A stretch of 64,000 bases of DNA from Ichthyophis bannanicus (taxonomy: Eukaryota; Chordata; Amphibia; Gymnophiona; Ichthyophiidae), in contig CM066032.1 in NCBI GenBank assembly GCA_033557465.1, forward strand, positions 452,844,077 through 452,908,076, given 5' to 3'. Below the pieces are notes generated by a model. It was not told the DNA's origin. It made no database searches and was given only the letters and a program-made list of their open reading frames with translations. How positions within the stretch are numbered: the first letter of the stretch is position 1; every line of letters starts with the position of its first letter. A program made the translations under genes and the position numbers. Positions 10,755 through 24,775 of this stretch are shown one piece after another.

Positions 10755-12597
10755 ATGGACAAACCAGCTAGTGGTTTTAAGATGTGTTCCAAATGTGACA
10801 GTACAATTTCAGCCACGGACACCCATGACTGGTGTCTAAAATGTTTGGGACTGCATCATCAACTGTATGAATGTCCTCTCTGTAGGAAGATGACAAAGAG
10901 AGGCCTACAAAACAGAGGTGCGAAACTCGGCACCCTCTTTGCCACCGATGCAATGTCGGTAGCATCAATGTTGTCGAGAGCTTCATCTTCCTCCCAGGGA
11001 TCTCAGGTATTGAAACCCAGGTCTTCATCGAAGACTAGCTGTCCCCTCCAAGGGTAGATCTCCTTCTAAGCATTGAGATGCCCTAGGCATTGCCCTGGAG
11101 GTGGCAACACACCGGCCAAACAACCTCAGCGGGAGGTCCTTGCCTCCAAAGCCTTAGTGGGGTCCCAGGATGCTCCCGAGGCCTCTACCTCCAGAGAGCT
11201 CTTGGTTCCATGCACAGGGATTATGGCCCACAACTCCGGTACTGATATCCAGGCATTGGCAAGCTCCATGGATCAATGTATCCTGGCTATTGAGCAGAGC
11301 TTAGCAGCCTTGCTAGCAGCTTCCATACTGGTAAAGCCTCTACAATCAATTCCTCAGCCATCGGTACAGACAACGGTACCGAAGATGCCTGCATCAACAT
11401 TTTTGCCGCTTACCACGCTACCACCCATGCCGGCCATCGAGTCCATCTCTGGTACCATGATTCCAGCACCAAAACTTTCAGATACTGGTTTCGAGCAGTA
11501 TCTAGTATGGGCAGAGCTTGAGCACCCTGCCCATCGATACCTCGAGTCTTCTGACTCAGATTCGTCGGATGACGAATCAGCCGGTACACAGAAAATGAGA
11601 ATTCTCCTGGAGGATCCATCTCCGTCCCCACAACATCACACATGTCCCCTCAAGAGAACATGTCTTTCTAAGATTTTATCCACGATGTTGCTCGGGGCCT
11701 CTCCATTATGGTGACTTCGGAGAAGGAACCTAGGGCTGAGGAGCTTGAAATAATAATCCAATACCCTGCAGCCCCAAAGGAAGCTGCTACTCTCCCTATT
11801 CATTGACTACTTCGTGACCTTATGCTTCGAATGTAGGAGACACCCTTAACCATCTCCACATACTTGAAGGCTCGATACAATGTACCGGGTACTGGAGTGC
11901 CCCGGCTTCCCAAAAACGCAATTACCACGCCGTTCCATGGTGGTAGAATCAGCAGTGCATCAAATTAAAAGTACTAAAGTACATTCCTCGAACTCTCCGG
12001 GCAAGGAATCAAGAACCCTCAATGCTTTTGGTCGTCGATGTTTTCAGGTCTCCATGTTATCGGCCAAAATCAGTTCCTACATACTCTACATGGGTATGTT
12101 CCTTAGGGAGGTAGCTAGAGATTTGGAGTTGATGGCTCCTCTTCTCCCTGATGACAAGAGAGCTGATTATCTCACCCTTGTGAAGCATGCCCAAAATGTT
12201 TCTAAATTTGTTACTAGGGCAACTTTGAATGCATCAGCAGAACTTCAGCTATATGCATTGGTGCATGCAGGATTGCTTGGCTCCAAGCCTCTGATCTTGA
12301 ACAGTGGGTTTAAGATAAGCTGGGTAATATACCTTGCATGGGTGAAAAACATTTTGGCAAGGACTGGCAGGATAAGGCTTCTCAGAATCTGAGAACACCA
12401 CTCTTAATAGACTCTCTAGATCTACTGCTAACCCAGCTAAGAAAAAAGATATCAAAGAAACCATTTTTCAATAAGAAAAAGAAGTACTACCCTTCTTACA
12501 CCCCTGCGGTGCACTGTCTAGTCCATGCTCCCCAAAAAGGGCAGCAACAACCAAAACAGCAAAGAAAGGCTCAGACACCCAGATCTCAGCCAACCTA
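10755..12597 (+). pseudogene. DIRS B gag, frameshifted
   Basis: The gag opens with 'MDKPASGFKMCSKC', the same start as in copies 1 and E. A Cys/His cluster follows (C-x2-C, then 'WCLKCLG', then H and C-x2-C), with one expected Asp-His pair changed to His-His. Serine- and proline-rich sequence is followed by conserved 'FHKTQL/FPKTQL' and 'HSIVVESA'-type blocks and a basic tail ending at 12,597. Several frameshifts split it into 10,755-11,057, 11,073-11,714, 11,880-12,392 and 12,338-12,598. Gag coats the element RNA. DIRS-type gag is the documented source of the alpha-specific part of mammalian LAP2 (TMPO). Confidence 0.8.
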
Positions 12598-13671
12598 GGA
12601 GACCCAACCCCCTCAGGGTCTTTGACTCCTTTCTGGAGAACATATCCGTCCTGCCTCTGGAGATTCCAGATCCCATCCGCATTCCCGGCAGACTATGTCA
12701 CTTTGCCCACAGGTGGCATCTTGTAACATCAGAACATTGGACTCTCTCCATAATAAGGGAGGGGTACAAACTTCACTTCTGAAGTCTTACCCCCCCTCCC
12801 CCAGTCTCCTCCAAGAGAGTTCAGTTCTCAACCCCCTATCACCACTCTGTTATTGCAGGAGGTTACCTCCCTTCTCTCACAGGGTGTAATAGAGGAAGTG
12901 CCACTCTCCCAGCAAGGTCTGGGCTTCTATTCTCCTTACTTCCTCATTCCAAAGAAGACAGGGGGATACAGGCCCATCCTGGACCTCAGGAAACTGAACA
13001 AGTATCTACTCCAGGAGAAATTCACTATGATCTCCCTAGGTACTCTTCTCCCCTATCTCCAGAGTCAGGATTGGCTCTGTTCTCTAGATCTAAAGGACAT
13101 ATATACTCATGTTCTTATCACCGCAGAACACAGAAGGTTCCTGCATTTCCTGTTCCAGGGGAGACGACATCAGAACAGAGTCCTACCTTTTAGCCTCGCC
13201 TCTGCCCCAAGAGTCTTTACACAGTGCATGGCAGTTGTAGCTGCATTCCTAAGGACTCTAGGGATATTTATCTTCCCCTACTTAGACAACTGGCTCATTT
13301 GAGCACGCACATCTCTAGAAGCCAATCTTTCTATCTCGCGCACCATGCAAGTGCTGCAACACTTGGGATTTGTAATAAATATTCCAAAGTCCCATCTCGT
13401 TCCCTCTCAAACTGGAGTTTATAGGAGCCCTCCTAGACACTCAACAGTCAAGGGCTTTTCTGCCCCAAGCCCGCTGTGCTAGACTCATCCAGCTTTCATC
13501 CCAAGCAGGCCTCAAGACCTTTCTCACTGCTCAAGAAATACTGCAACTCCTGGGCCATATGGCATTGACTGTACAAGTAGTTCCATACGCTCGTCTATAT
13601 ATGCGTACAGCTCAATGGACCCTGGCTTCCTAATGGTCTCAAGCATCTGGTCATTTGGGAGACAGGATATA
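12598..13671 (+). pseudogene. DIRS B reverse transcriptase, first part
   Basis: An open stretch at 12,853-13,302 holds 'GFYSPYFLIPKKTGGYRPIL', 'SLDLKDIYTH' (motif A with its Asp) and 'FPYLDNWLI'. The second catalytic Asp of YLDD is Asn here. The copy keeps the 28-residue segment after motif A that copy 1 has lost. Decayed connection-domain sequence ('LLGHMALTVQVVPYAR') continues to the insertion point of derivative C at 13,672. Confidence 0.85.
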
Positions 13672-14034
13672 TCTCCAGGAACAAGCAGGAATGAGTCTTC
13701 ACATATGGGTACGTCGGTACCGACGGAGCCCGCGTGGGAACGCTCCCCAGCGTCCAATCAGAAAGCTTTTGGGAGCATATCTCAGCGCCTGCGTGCTGCC
13801 TTCCCGCCTTTCCAACTGTCTCTCCTCAGTTTTCATTTTTCCGTGGAGCTGGCAGGACGTCTTCCTGTCACCGCAGAAAATTGTTTTCTTAAATGCTTGT
13901 TTTCTTGTGGTCGCGGCTGTCTCCCCGACTCCACCGGTATCGCCGGTGTTTTTTCTTTTCTTTTTCTTTAATCCAGGGAATTTTTTTCCCTTAGTTTCAG
14001 TTTTAAACTTTTGGGCCTTTAAGGCCTCTACATT

Positions 14035-15318
14035 ATGGAGCTGCCACCTTCTTTCCCTAAGAAGTGCCTTAACTGTGGCAGTACAGTATTATTTTTAGAC
14101 TCCAAATCCTGGTGTCTAACCTGTTTGGGTCCTGACCATTTTCCTCCGGAGCCATTAGGCTACAATTTTATGAGAAGAGATTTTCCATTTCGAGTTTCCC
14201 TCGATACCGAGTTCCCTTCCAGTGGCAGGGCACCGACCGTTTCTTCTTCTCTACAGGATCAGGTAACCCACAAACAGTCTGTTAAGACTAGCCAATCCTT
14301 GAGTGGTAGGTCTCATGCACAGCATGATGACGGCTCCGGCCTTGCCCTCAAAGGTCCATTGGCTTCAAAACCCCGGCGGGAGTCTTCGGTCTCCAAAGCC
14401 TTTCAGGGGTTTCAGGTTGTTCCTGAGGCTCACCCCTCACAGAACATACCTGAGCCATGCTCGGTTGTGGCATCCGCTTCGAGCGGTACCGGTACCCCGG
14501 CATCAGCACTGGTGTTGAGCGATTCACTCCTCACCAGGGATCGTCATCTGGGTTTCTCGATACCTTCAGGACCGCTCGATACATACCAGATTGACTTTCC
14601 AGTATCGGCATCACCGCCGATACTACCACCGACGTCGGTACCTTCCAGATGTGCATCGATAGACTCGCTTCCTTCGATGCTGAGTCTGGAATTGATTTCC
14701 AGTCTGGAAGACTGGGTACCGACATGTCTCGGATCCGACGCCTATCGGTTCCGGATGCTCGGTACCGAGGGTAATTACCAAAGGTCTTCGGTTTCCTCGG
14801 TACCACTTGAGCAGCCTCTGATGACTGCTTCGATGTCGGTATCGTCTTCGATTCCGGCACAGCTACAGGTATCGGTATCGGTGCCGGTACCTGCAACATC
14901 ATCGGGGCCAGCTCCTTCCATGCTTCTTTCACCAGGGTCGCTCCTTTCTATGCCTAGTTTGGAGTCGATACCTGGCATGGACGATGCAGTACTGACTGTC
15001 TCACGTCATGACCTCCAGTACCAGCATCCATCCCTTAGGGATTCCTTTCTGCACCGGGCAAGTAACTGCTCCGGTGCCCAGGCTAGTTCTTCGGATCTCG
15101 CCTGTCCAGGGACGGTTCCTGTTGGAGATCCTTCTTTTCAGAATTTTCTCCTGGATATAGCAACACCCCTTGCTATTCCTATCCCTGGCTATGATCCTGC
15201 ACAAGGCTCTCTTTTTTTCTGGAGAAAAGGAAGATGTAATGCTTCCTTTACATCATTCCTTGCAGGATCTTCTTCTAAAAATGTGGGAAGCACCTTTAAG
15301 GGTTTCCTCACCTTCTAG
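14035..15318 (+). CDS. Gag-like ORF of DIRS derivative C (N-terminal part)
   Basis: 427 open codons. The start is 'MELPPSFPKKCLNCGS', different from the autonomous copies, followed by the same Cys/His layout ('CLNC', 'WCLTCLGPDH'). In place of the CxxC of the autonomous copies comes a long Ser/Pro/Thr-rich region, with stretches such as 'VSVSVPVPATSSGPAPS'. The coding then needs a frame change at about 15,200 to reach the conserved C-terminal gag blocks (15,170-15,544, then 15,541-16,041, with 'HSIVVESAMRKVKSKKKHSS'). Two frameshifts therefore break it, but no in-frame stop interrupts 1.28 kb. I expect a nucleic-acid-binding structural protein; there are no enzyme motifs. Confidence 0.6.
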   Translation: MELPPSFPKKCLNCGSTVLFLDSKSWCLTCLGPDHFPPEPLGYNFMRRDFPFRVSLDTEFPSSGRAPTVSSSLQDQVTHKQSVKTSQSLSGRSHAQHDDGSGLALKGPLASKPRRESSVSKAFQGFQVVPEAHPSQNIPEPCSVVASASSGTGTPASALVLSDSLLTRDRHLGFSIPSGPLDTYQIDFPVSASPPILPPTSVPSRCASIDSLPSMLSLELISSLEDWVPTCLGSDAYRFRMLGTEGNYQRSSVSSVPLEQPLMTASMSVSSSIPAQLQVSVSVPVPATSSGPAPSMLLSPGSLLSMPSLESIPGMDDAVLTVSRHDLQYQHPSLRDSFLHRASNCSGAQASSSDLACPGTVPVGDPSFQNFLLDIATPLAIPIPGYDPAQGSLFFWRKGRCNASFTSFLAGSSSKNVGSTFKGFLTF

Positions 15319-16041
15319 AGCAACTGATCTGTTGTATCATGTGCCCCCCTCTCCAGGGTTTCAAAAGACTCAACTTCTCCATCATTCCATTGTGGTGGAA
15401 TCAGCAATGAGGAAGGTGAAAAGTAAGAAGAAGCACTCTTCTTACCTACCAGGTCGTGAGTCTAGAACACTGGATGCCTTTGGACGTCAAACCTTCCAAA
15501 CATCTATGCTGTCAACAAGGATTCTCTCATATATTTTTATATGAGTCTATCCCTTCAGGAGGTCACAAAGAAATTATCTCTTTTAACTCCTTTTCTATCA
15601 GAGCCCAAGACTGCAGACTATTCCTTACTACTTAGTCATAGTCAAAATATCTCTTGGTTTCTTACTCGTGCTTCCCTAGACTCCTTTGAGTCTGTTAGCA
15701 GAACCTCTGCTATAGCCATAGGAGCACGACGTAGAGCCTGGCTCCAAGCTTCAGACTTGAACAAATGGGCACAACACAGACTGGGTAATACTCCTTGCAC
15801 TGGAGAAAATCTCTTCAATAAGGAGCCTTTACATCAGGTTGCTCAGTGCTCCACTGACTTCCCTGCTTCTGAAGGCTATCCTAAGCCTTCTCCTTCCCCA
15901 GTAGGTAGGAAATGCCCTACCAAACCTTCTTTCCCTAGGAGAAAGAGGTTTTATTCTTCTCCTGCCCATCATACAGATGTTCCCAAGCAGGGGAAACCTC
16001 GCCCTGGTCTGAAGAATCCAAACTCTAGCCAGGCTGAATAA
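15170..16041 (+). pseudogene. Gag C-terminal part of DIRS derivative C
   Basis: Two open pieces (15,170-15,544 and 15,541-16,041) in different frames carry the blocks conserved in all DIRS gags here: 'GFQKTQLLHHSIVVESA', 'SRTLDAFGRQTFQTSM', a helical part ending 'AIAIGARRRAWLQASDL', and a basic Lys/Arg/Pro tail. They end at a stop at 16,041. In the autonomous copies RT coding follows directly; here non-coding sequence follows. Confidence 0.7.
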
Positions 16042-18394
<2,353 letters not shown>

Positions 18395-18493
18395 TTCAAC
18401 TCCTACCCTCCATCCTCAGGATGCCTGGCCATATGAGGTATAGCATGTTTAAATCTCCAACATGCTAGGGCTCCAGGCATCTCAGCTTGGGAG

Positions 18494-18593
18494 TCCCCAT
18501 ATGTGAAGACTCATTCCTGCTTGTTCCTGGAGATAGCACAGTTACTTACCTGTAACAGGTGATCTCTGGGAACAGCAGGAATAAGTCTTCACA
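18494..18593. repeat. Internal complementary region of derivative C
   Basis: 'ccatatgtgaagactcattc' through 'cctggagat' is the reverse complement of the left end. 'agcacagttacttacctgta' through 'gtcttcaca' is the reverse complement of the right end. Together they equal the complement of the joined ends. In DIRS biology this region is thought to template completion of the ends and circularisation. Confidence 0.85.
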
Positions 18594-18860
18594 ACCCACC
18601 CACCTCCCCTAGGAGTTGTATCTTTCTATCTTTCCTTTCCTCTTTCTCTCTCTTTGTCTCGGCTATAAAACTCAACTGAGGAGAGACAGTTGGAAAGGCG
18701 GGAAGGCAGCACGCAGGCGCTGAGGGATGCTCCCAAAAGCTTTCTGATTGGACGCTGGGGAGCGTTCCCGCGCGGGCTCCATCGGTACCGCCGTACCCAT
18801 ATGTGAAGACTTATTCCTGCTGTTCCCAGAGATCACCTGTTACAGGTAAGTAACTGTGCT

Positions 18861-19620
18861 TTCTCTCTACATGTCTCATCTCATCTCTCCAGTGGTGGCA
18901 ATCCCCAGAACACCTTTTTGTAAGATCACCTTTTCAGAAGCCTATACATCAATGTACCCTGTAGATGGATGCATCCAAATTGGGCTGGGGGCTCATCTGG
19001 ACAACCTCTCCACTCAGGGTCTTTGGTCTCGTCAAGAGTCACAAATCCACATAAATCTGCTGGAACTCAGAGCCATCCACAATGCTCTCAAGGTGTTCCA
19101 CAACCACCTTCGCTTCCGCACAGTTCTAGTTCAGACGGACAATCAGGTAGCCATGTCCTACTTGAACAAGCAGGGCAGAACAGGCTTTTGGACACTTTGC
19201 AGTGAAGCCCTACACCTGTGGTCCTTCGCCATACAACATCATATTCACCTACTTGAGGTATATCTCCCAGACAAACAGAATCTCTTGGCGGACAAGCTCA
19301 TTCGGGTACTACCACCCCACGAGATAAAGTTGCTCACATTTTTCAGATTCAGGGAACCCCAGACATAGGCCTGTTTGCAAGTCCTCAGAATGCTAAACTT
19401 CCCCGTTTTTGCTCCAGAATGCCTGCTCAGAACAACCAAGCAGTAGATGCCTTTCACCTTCACTGGGGTCAAGGCTTCTTATACGCCTTCCCTCCCCTTT
19501 CCCTTCTCCCCTCATCCCAAAAACTCTTTTGAAACTCCAGAGAGACAAGGGCTACATGATTCTTATAGTCCTGCATTGGCCACGACAACTGTGGTATCCT
19601 CTGCTTCTATGTCTCTCTCA
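18861..19620 (+). pseudogene. DIRS B RNase H and methyltransferase-like region
   Basis: This continues the RT polyprotein after the nested element. 'INLLELRAIHNAL' gives the RNase H Glu and 'VQTDNQVAMSYLNKQG' the following Asp. 'LLADKLIRVL' is the last block, with Asp kept. After about 19,350 comes the conserved 'GTPDIDLFAS'-type region, here decayed ('IQGTPDIGLFASPQNAKLPR' over a frame change). The first RNase H Asp block is damaged ('SEAYTSMYPVDGCIQIG'). Confidence 0.75.
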
Positions 19621-19739
19621 AGTTTAACCAGTAGATTTGGGGTCTGCTCCAGATCCCCTTTCACAGGAGAACAGGACACTGCTTTATCCCAAGCTGTAGT
19701 CCCTACACCTCACAGAATGGCTGCTGAAGGCATAGATTT

Positions 19740-20417
19740 CCAGGGCATCAGCCTCTCGCAATAGGTGAATGCTATCCTTTTATCTTCTAGGAAACCTTCC
19801 ACAAGTTGATCCTATGCCTTCAAGTGGCATAGATTCTCTCTCTGGTGTTTGAAAAGGGATCTTAACCCCTTTTCAGTTCCAGTGGAAACATTACTTGAAT
19901 ATCTTCTCCACCTCTCTTCGTCTGGACTCAAAACCAATTCGGTAAGAATCCACCTAAGTGCCATAGTGGCTTCCCACATGCCCTTGGATGGCATCCCATA
20001 TCCTCTCAGCCACTTGTAGCACACTTCATGAGAGGTCTTCTATTAACTAAACCTCCCATTAAGCCACCCCCAGTGGCATGGGACCTGAATATTGTTTTAG
20101 GCTAGCTTATGAAGCCGCCCTTTGAACCCCTAGCCACTACTTCTCTGAAGTTTCTTACCTACCAGTATCCAAGCAGATTATATCTCCTTTGCCTACGACA
20201 GTACAGGACTCTCTCTTGAGGATCGCGTCACTGCACATAATGTTTGGGCAATGGCTGCCTTCATGGCGAATCTGTGCTCTGTAGCGATTGATGAGATATG
20301 CAAAGCAGCAACCTGGTCCTCTGTCCATACTTTTGCTGTTCACTCTTGCCTGGACAAGGACTCCCGCCAGGATGCCTTGTTTGGCCAAGCTGTTCTCCAG
20401 CATCTTTTTCAGACTTA
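19740..20417 (+). pseudogene. DIRS B tyrosine recombinase remnant
   Basis: Short pieces match copy 1: 'SYAFKWHRFSLWC'-like sequence at about 19,810, 'LTKPPIKPPPVAWDLNIVLG' near 20,045-20,100, and a C-terminal block with 'ICKAATWSSVHTFAVHSCLD' around 20,300. A deletion at about 20,160 removes the segment that carries the catalytic Arg. The nucleophile position reads His-Ser instead of His-Tyr. It is non-functional. Confidence 0.75.
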
Positions 20418-20545
20418 GATCAACTCCTAACCCCCATCCCGCGTTTTGATACCAGACGTCCCTGGAGGATATATGACTTACTATTTAGCCCTGTGTTCCA
20501 CAGCTCGCTCTGAAGTCATCTCTCTGGCACCTCACAGCTAGGGAG

Positions 20546-20903
20546 TCCCATATGTGAAGATTACATTCCTGCTTGTTCTTCGAGATAGCGTAGTTACTCA
20601 CCTGTAAGAGGTGATCTCTGGAACAGCAGGAATTGAGCCTTCACAACCCACCCTCCTCCCCTAGGAGTTGTACTTTTCCTCTCCTTCTCTCCTTTTATCT
20701 TAGCTACAAACTAAACTGAGGAGGGAGAGCTGGAAATGCAAGAAGGCAGCTGTGCAGGCGCAGTGGGATGCTCCCAAAGGCTTTCCTATTGGACCCTGGG
20801 GAGCGTTCCCACACGGGCTCTGTTGGTACTGATGTCACCCATATGTGAAGACTCAATTCTTTCTGTTCCTGGAGATCACCTGTTACAGGTGAGTAACTAC
20901 GCT
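20546..20903 (+). repeat. DIRS B internal complementary region and right ITR
   Basis: The internal complementary region is at 20,546-20,645. The spacer 'cctcccctaggagttg' and the right inverted terminal repeat follow, with 'gcgttcccacacgggctc' and terminal 'gtaactacgct'. Its arm is complementary to the left repeat near 10,365-10,530. It is more diverged than the ends of copies C and 1. Confidence 0.85.
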
Positions 20904-21260
20904 TTACTTAAAGTTGCTAGGGTTAGGTATACAAACACAAGTATGCCTAATAGGTTTAAGGGACTTTGTTCATGTCAGGATTAATTTCAAGGCCTTAATT
21001 AATTAAGCTATGCCTAATGAGGATAACGAACTACAACTGAAAGTGAATTTGACTACCTTTGTTCCTGTAAAAGCCTATAAATTTAGAATTATGCCTGGGG
21101 TGGGTGGGAGTTGTGGTGAGCAGGAAGGAAGGAAGCACTTAATAGAAACTGGCTTTCTAAAACAGTGCGCCGTATAATGTTAAAACATAGAGAACTTTAA
21201 AATAGATTGAGATTTTATAAATTTAAACCAAAAGAATTCCCTTTAACTGAAGAGTCTGAG
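20904..21260 (-). mobile_element. CR1-like LINE (i), 5' region
   Basis: Right of DIRS B the sequence resembles the 5' part of CR1 (iii) at 50,340-50,560: shared words around 'ggggtgggtgggag' and 'aagaatt(t)ccc'. I read it as the other half of the CR1 interrupted by B. The 5' limit is unclear. Confidence 0.5.
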
Positions 21261-21714
21261 AAGTTACCAGCAGGTAAATACATACAAGTGCAGAATCATT
21301 CCTAGCAAGATAAGCTTTTATCAGTCATCATAACTAAAGAAATGTAAATCCCAAAAAGCTAGTCTCTGTAAGAAGTATAGTACGTAAGAAATACAATTGA
21401 ATATACATTTCCTCTTGTACCGAGCAAAATAAAAATACTCTTAAATAAATAAATAAACTTAAGAAATGCACATTTCCAAAACTAATATGTTTCCAGTCAC
21501 TAAAAACTGAAAATTTAATGATCGGAGTTGGCAGATGGAAAGAGTGCAGAGGGAGCTTTCTCAGGCCATCTCTTCTTCTGCAGTCAACAATGGCATTGTG
21601 TGGCTATAGGGGAGAGAACCGACTGTAGCATTTTCAGCTTAGGCTGGTAGTAGCAGTGATCCTGGTGGGAGCACAGGTAGGTTTAGGATGTTGTGGAGCT
21701 GATTGCTGGCGGGG
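21261..21714. other. Unassigned sequence
   Basis: No coding motif or recognised repeat, apart from a short (AAATA)n tract near 21,445-21,470 that could be another LINE/SINE tail. It may be CR1 5' UTR or intron. Confidence 0.5.
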
Positions 21715-22210
21715 CAGGAGAAGCTCTCTATAACATCTACAAAATATGCCCATTCCTTTCTGAACACAGTACTAAGACACTTATCCACTCTTGTCTCCTT
21801 CGGTCTTGACTATTGTAACCTACGCCTTGCTGCTCTCCCACTGAATCATCTATCTCCCTTCAATCTGTTCAACACTCTGCTGCACAGCTAATCTTCCGCC
21901 AGCCTCATCATGCTCATATTACCCTTCTCAGGTCACTTCATTGGCTCCCTATCCATTTCCACATCCAGTTCAAACTTCTCCTGCTGACCTATAATTGCAT
22001 TCACTCTGCATCTCCTCACTAACTTTCCTCTCTTATTTCTCCCTTCACCCCTCTTGGGAATCTGCTCTTCTGGCAAATCTCCAGACTTTGCTCCTTTCAC
22101 CTTGCTGCTCCTTATGCCTGGAATAAACTACCTGAGTCTGTATGTCGGGTGCCTTCTCTGGCCCTTTTCAAATCCAGGCTAAAAACTCACCTCTTCGCTG
22201 CCGCTTTCGG
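21715..22210 (+). mobile_element. L2-type LINE fragment (RT C-terminus)
   Basis: Across frameshifts the + strand encodes 'SFGLDYCNLRLAALPLN', then a block reading roughly 'HAHITLLRSLHWLPIHF' and a C-terminal 'SRLKTHLFAAAF'-type end. This order is characteristic of the L2 group C-terminal RT and tail domain. It differs from the two L2-like LINEs at 3-7 kb and 43-47 kb, so a second L2 lineage is present. It is truncated at both ends. Confidence 0.75.
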
Positions 22211-22394
22211 ATGGTAATGGTTAATTATATTTGATATATCGCAATAGTGCAAGCAATCTATGCAGTTTAAAGTAGCTAAAAAAAAAATCAATAAAGAGTG
22301 ACAAGAACTCCGTATACAAGACAGTATAGTGACAATAAAGGATAAGAGTGGAAACATCCAAAAAACATTCAAATAACCACAGACACCTGGTCTC

Positions 22395-23331
22395 CTTTGT
22401 GTTTCCTTACCAATCCCCCTAGATATATCCCATGTCTACAGCTACTGTGTTGTCTGTCCTGACTAGCCCATCTAATCCAGGGGCCTTCCCTCCACTTGGA
22501 GATTTTATTGCTGACATAATTTTCTCAGCAGTAATAGGGTTACCAATGCTGCTCTACCTTCAGCTGCTCCAGCGTGAGATATTCAGTATCCACCAAAAAT
22601 CTCTCTACAGTGCTATCCTGTATAGTCACATCTTGTGTTTATAATTCCCCCCAAAATTCCCGAAAGTGCTCCCTTATATCAGATGGCCATGCCAAAATCT
22701 CTCCCTTTTTTGCTCTTAATACAAGCTATATATCTCTCAGCCCTTACCTTATGCATTCAAAAGGCTAGTAACTTGTCAGTTTTATCTCCTCTCTCATAAT
22801 AATGCTGCTTAAGCAGCATTAAACAAAATTCCAGTTGGTTAGCCAACAAGCTATTAAGCTCCCCCGTACTTCCATTAAATTTTGATGTGTCTGACTGCTG
22901 TCAGACTTCTTATGTGATTGTTCATGTTACCCCCAAGTACCCCTCAAGTCTGTTATTTTAGTTTCATATGCACATTTAATCTACATGGCCTTCTCTATGA
23001 AAAATCTTCTGGTCACTGTCTTGAAGGTGTCCCAATAATATGGACTCCTGAACTTCAGATTATTATTTATATCAAAGCATTGTTTTATTTCCCTCTGAAA
23101 TGCCTGTACTATTGAATCTTGCTGTAGTAGTCTGTTAATGGTCCAATGCTTATCTCCTCTCCTTCTGTCCCTCCTCTCCAGATTCACCAATACCGGAGCA
23201 TGGTCCAACCATATAACATTGCCAGTTTGAGCATCTTGGATTTAGGAGGGCATTTGCTTCATCACAAAAATGTAGTCTATTCTGGAACAGGATTTGATTT
23301 GGTGCTGAATAAAAAGTGAAGTCCTCTACCA
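22395..23331 (-). mobile_element. Tx1/L1-type LINE fragment
   Basis: Minus-strand coding pieces: 23,332-23,150 (start of the endonuclease end region, 'FQNRLHFCDEANALLN'); 23,208-22,981 ('DHAPVLVNLERRDRRRGDKH', then 'YYWDTFKTVTRRFF'); and, near 22,480, a block like 'KSPSGGKAPGLDG', the entry to RT. The Asp-His-Ala-Pro motif plus 'WDTFKTVTR' layout is typical of L1/Tx1 LINEs. It is heavily mutated and lacks the RT core and both ends. Confidence 0.65.
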
Positions 23332-23554
23332 TCTGGATAAGTCACTTCCTAGTTCTGTCAGACCAGCACATTGCTGGGGTGGACAGTGTTGAAGCAGACT
23401 TCCTCAGTCATTACTCTCTCAATCCCAGAGAGTGGGAATTAAATCAGGAGGCATTTCAGGTGATTCTTTGCTATTGGGGTCTCCCCGAGATGGATCGGAT
23501 GATGACCCGATCCAATGCCAAAGTGTGCCATTTCTTCATAAGAAAATTAACATA
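23332..23554 (+). mobile_element. DIRS-type RNase H fragment of a distinct lineage
   Basis: An open frame at 23,316-23,555 encodes 'HIAGVDSVEADFLSHYSLNP' followed by 'WELNQEAFQVI' and 'WGLPEMDRMMTRSNAKVCHF'. This is the end of an RNase H (Asp of 'ADFLS') followed by the segment aligned with 'WGTPDIDLFAS' in the DIRS copies here. It is clearly more distant from them than they are from each other, so it comes from a third DIRS-like group. It is only about 75 codons, cut on both sides. Confidence 0.6.
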
Positions 23555-23555
23555 A

Positions 23556-24775
23556 GATATGCCATACTGGGTCAGCCTAAGGTCCATCAAGCCCAGTATC
23601 CTGTTTACAGCAGTGGCCAATCTAGATTACAAGTACCTAGCAGTTTCCACAAAGGACACAGTTTACACAATGCTTATATTGTGGCAAGCAGTGGATTTCC
23701 CGGGTCCCCTTTAATTATGGTTTATGGACCTTTCTTCTAGGAACTTGTTTAAAGCCAGCTACACTAACAGCTTTTATTACATCCTCCGGTAAAGAATTCC
23801 AGTGTTTGATAATTCGTTGAATGAAAAAATATTTTCTCAGATTAGTCTTAAATAGCTTACACTGTAGCTTCATTGCATGTCTCCTGGTCTTTCTATATTT
23901 TGATGGCATAAATAATCTATCTACTTTTACCCATTCCACTCCATTCATTAACTCAGATACCATCCTCATCTCTACCCCCTCCATTGGGAGACTATTCCAC
24001 GTAGTTGTAGTTGTAATGCATCTTTCCGGTGTATCGATATTTCTTTTAATTTTTCTGCGGCATCATGTTTAAATACCATTTCAGTAATGGGTAACATCCC
24101 TACATCTTCCTCAGTAAAGACTGAAACAAAGAATGCATTCAGTCGCTCACTATGGCCTTGTCCTCTCTTAGTGCCCCTTTTACCTCTCTATCATCTAATG
24201 GTCCTACTGACTCTCCCACAGGTTTTTTGCTATGAATGTACTTGAAAAAGTCTATTATGCGTTTTTGCTTCCACAGCAAGCTTCTTCTTAAAATTTCTCT
24301 TTGCCTGCCTTATCAATGCCTTGCATCTAACTTGCCAGTGCTTATGTTTCCATTTTTCGTCATTTGACTCCTTTTTCCATTTCCTGAAAGATGCTTTTTT
24401 GGCAACAGCTTCTCTGACCTCACCTTTAAACTGTGCCGTCAGTTTTTTGGACTTCCTTCCATTTTTCTTAAAGCGTGGAATACAGCTGGTCTGGGCTTTC
24501 AAGATAGTATTTGTAAACAACACTCATGCTTGATGTAAATCTTTAACCTTTGCATCTGCTCCTTTTAGTTTTTTTCGTATCTTCCTCTTTTTATCATAGT
24601 GTCCCTTTTGAAAGTTAAAAGGTAGTACTGTGGATTTCCTTGCCGTCCTTCCTCCATTTATTAAATCAAACGTGATCATGCTATGATCACTATTGCCAAG
24701 TGGCCCCAACACCCTTATCTCTTTCACGAAATCTTGTGTTCAATTAAGGATTAGGTCCAAAATGGCTTCCCCTCT
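23556..24775 (-). mobile_element. CR1-like LINE (ii), internally deleted
   Basis: The 3' region at 23,556-23,700 starts 'ggtcagcctaaggtccatca', a common CR1 3' UTR word. 23,715-23,984 encodes the C-terminal domain ('HWNSLPEDVIKAVSVAGFK'). At about 24,000 it jumps to sequence upstream of RT ('CKALIRQAKRNFKKK', 24,230-24,523; 'FDLINGGRTARKSTVLPFNF' at 24,524-24,727), so RT is deleted. It continues past a 274-bp insertion at 25,050. Confidence 0.8.
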
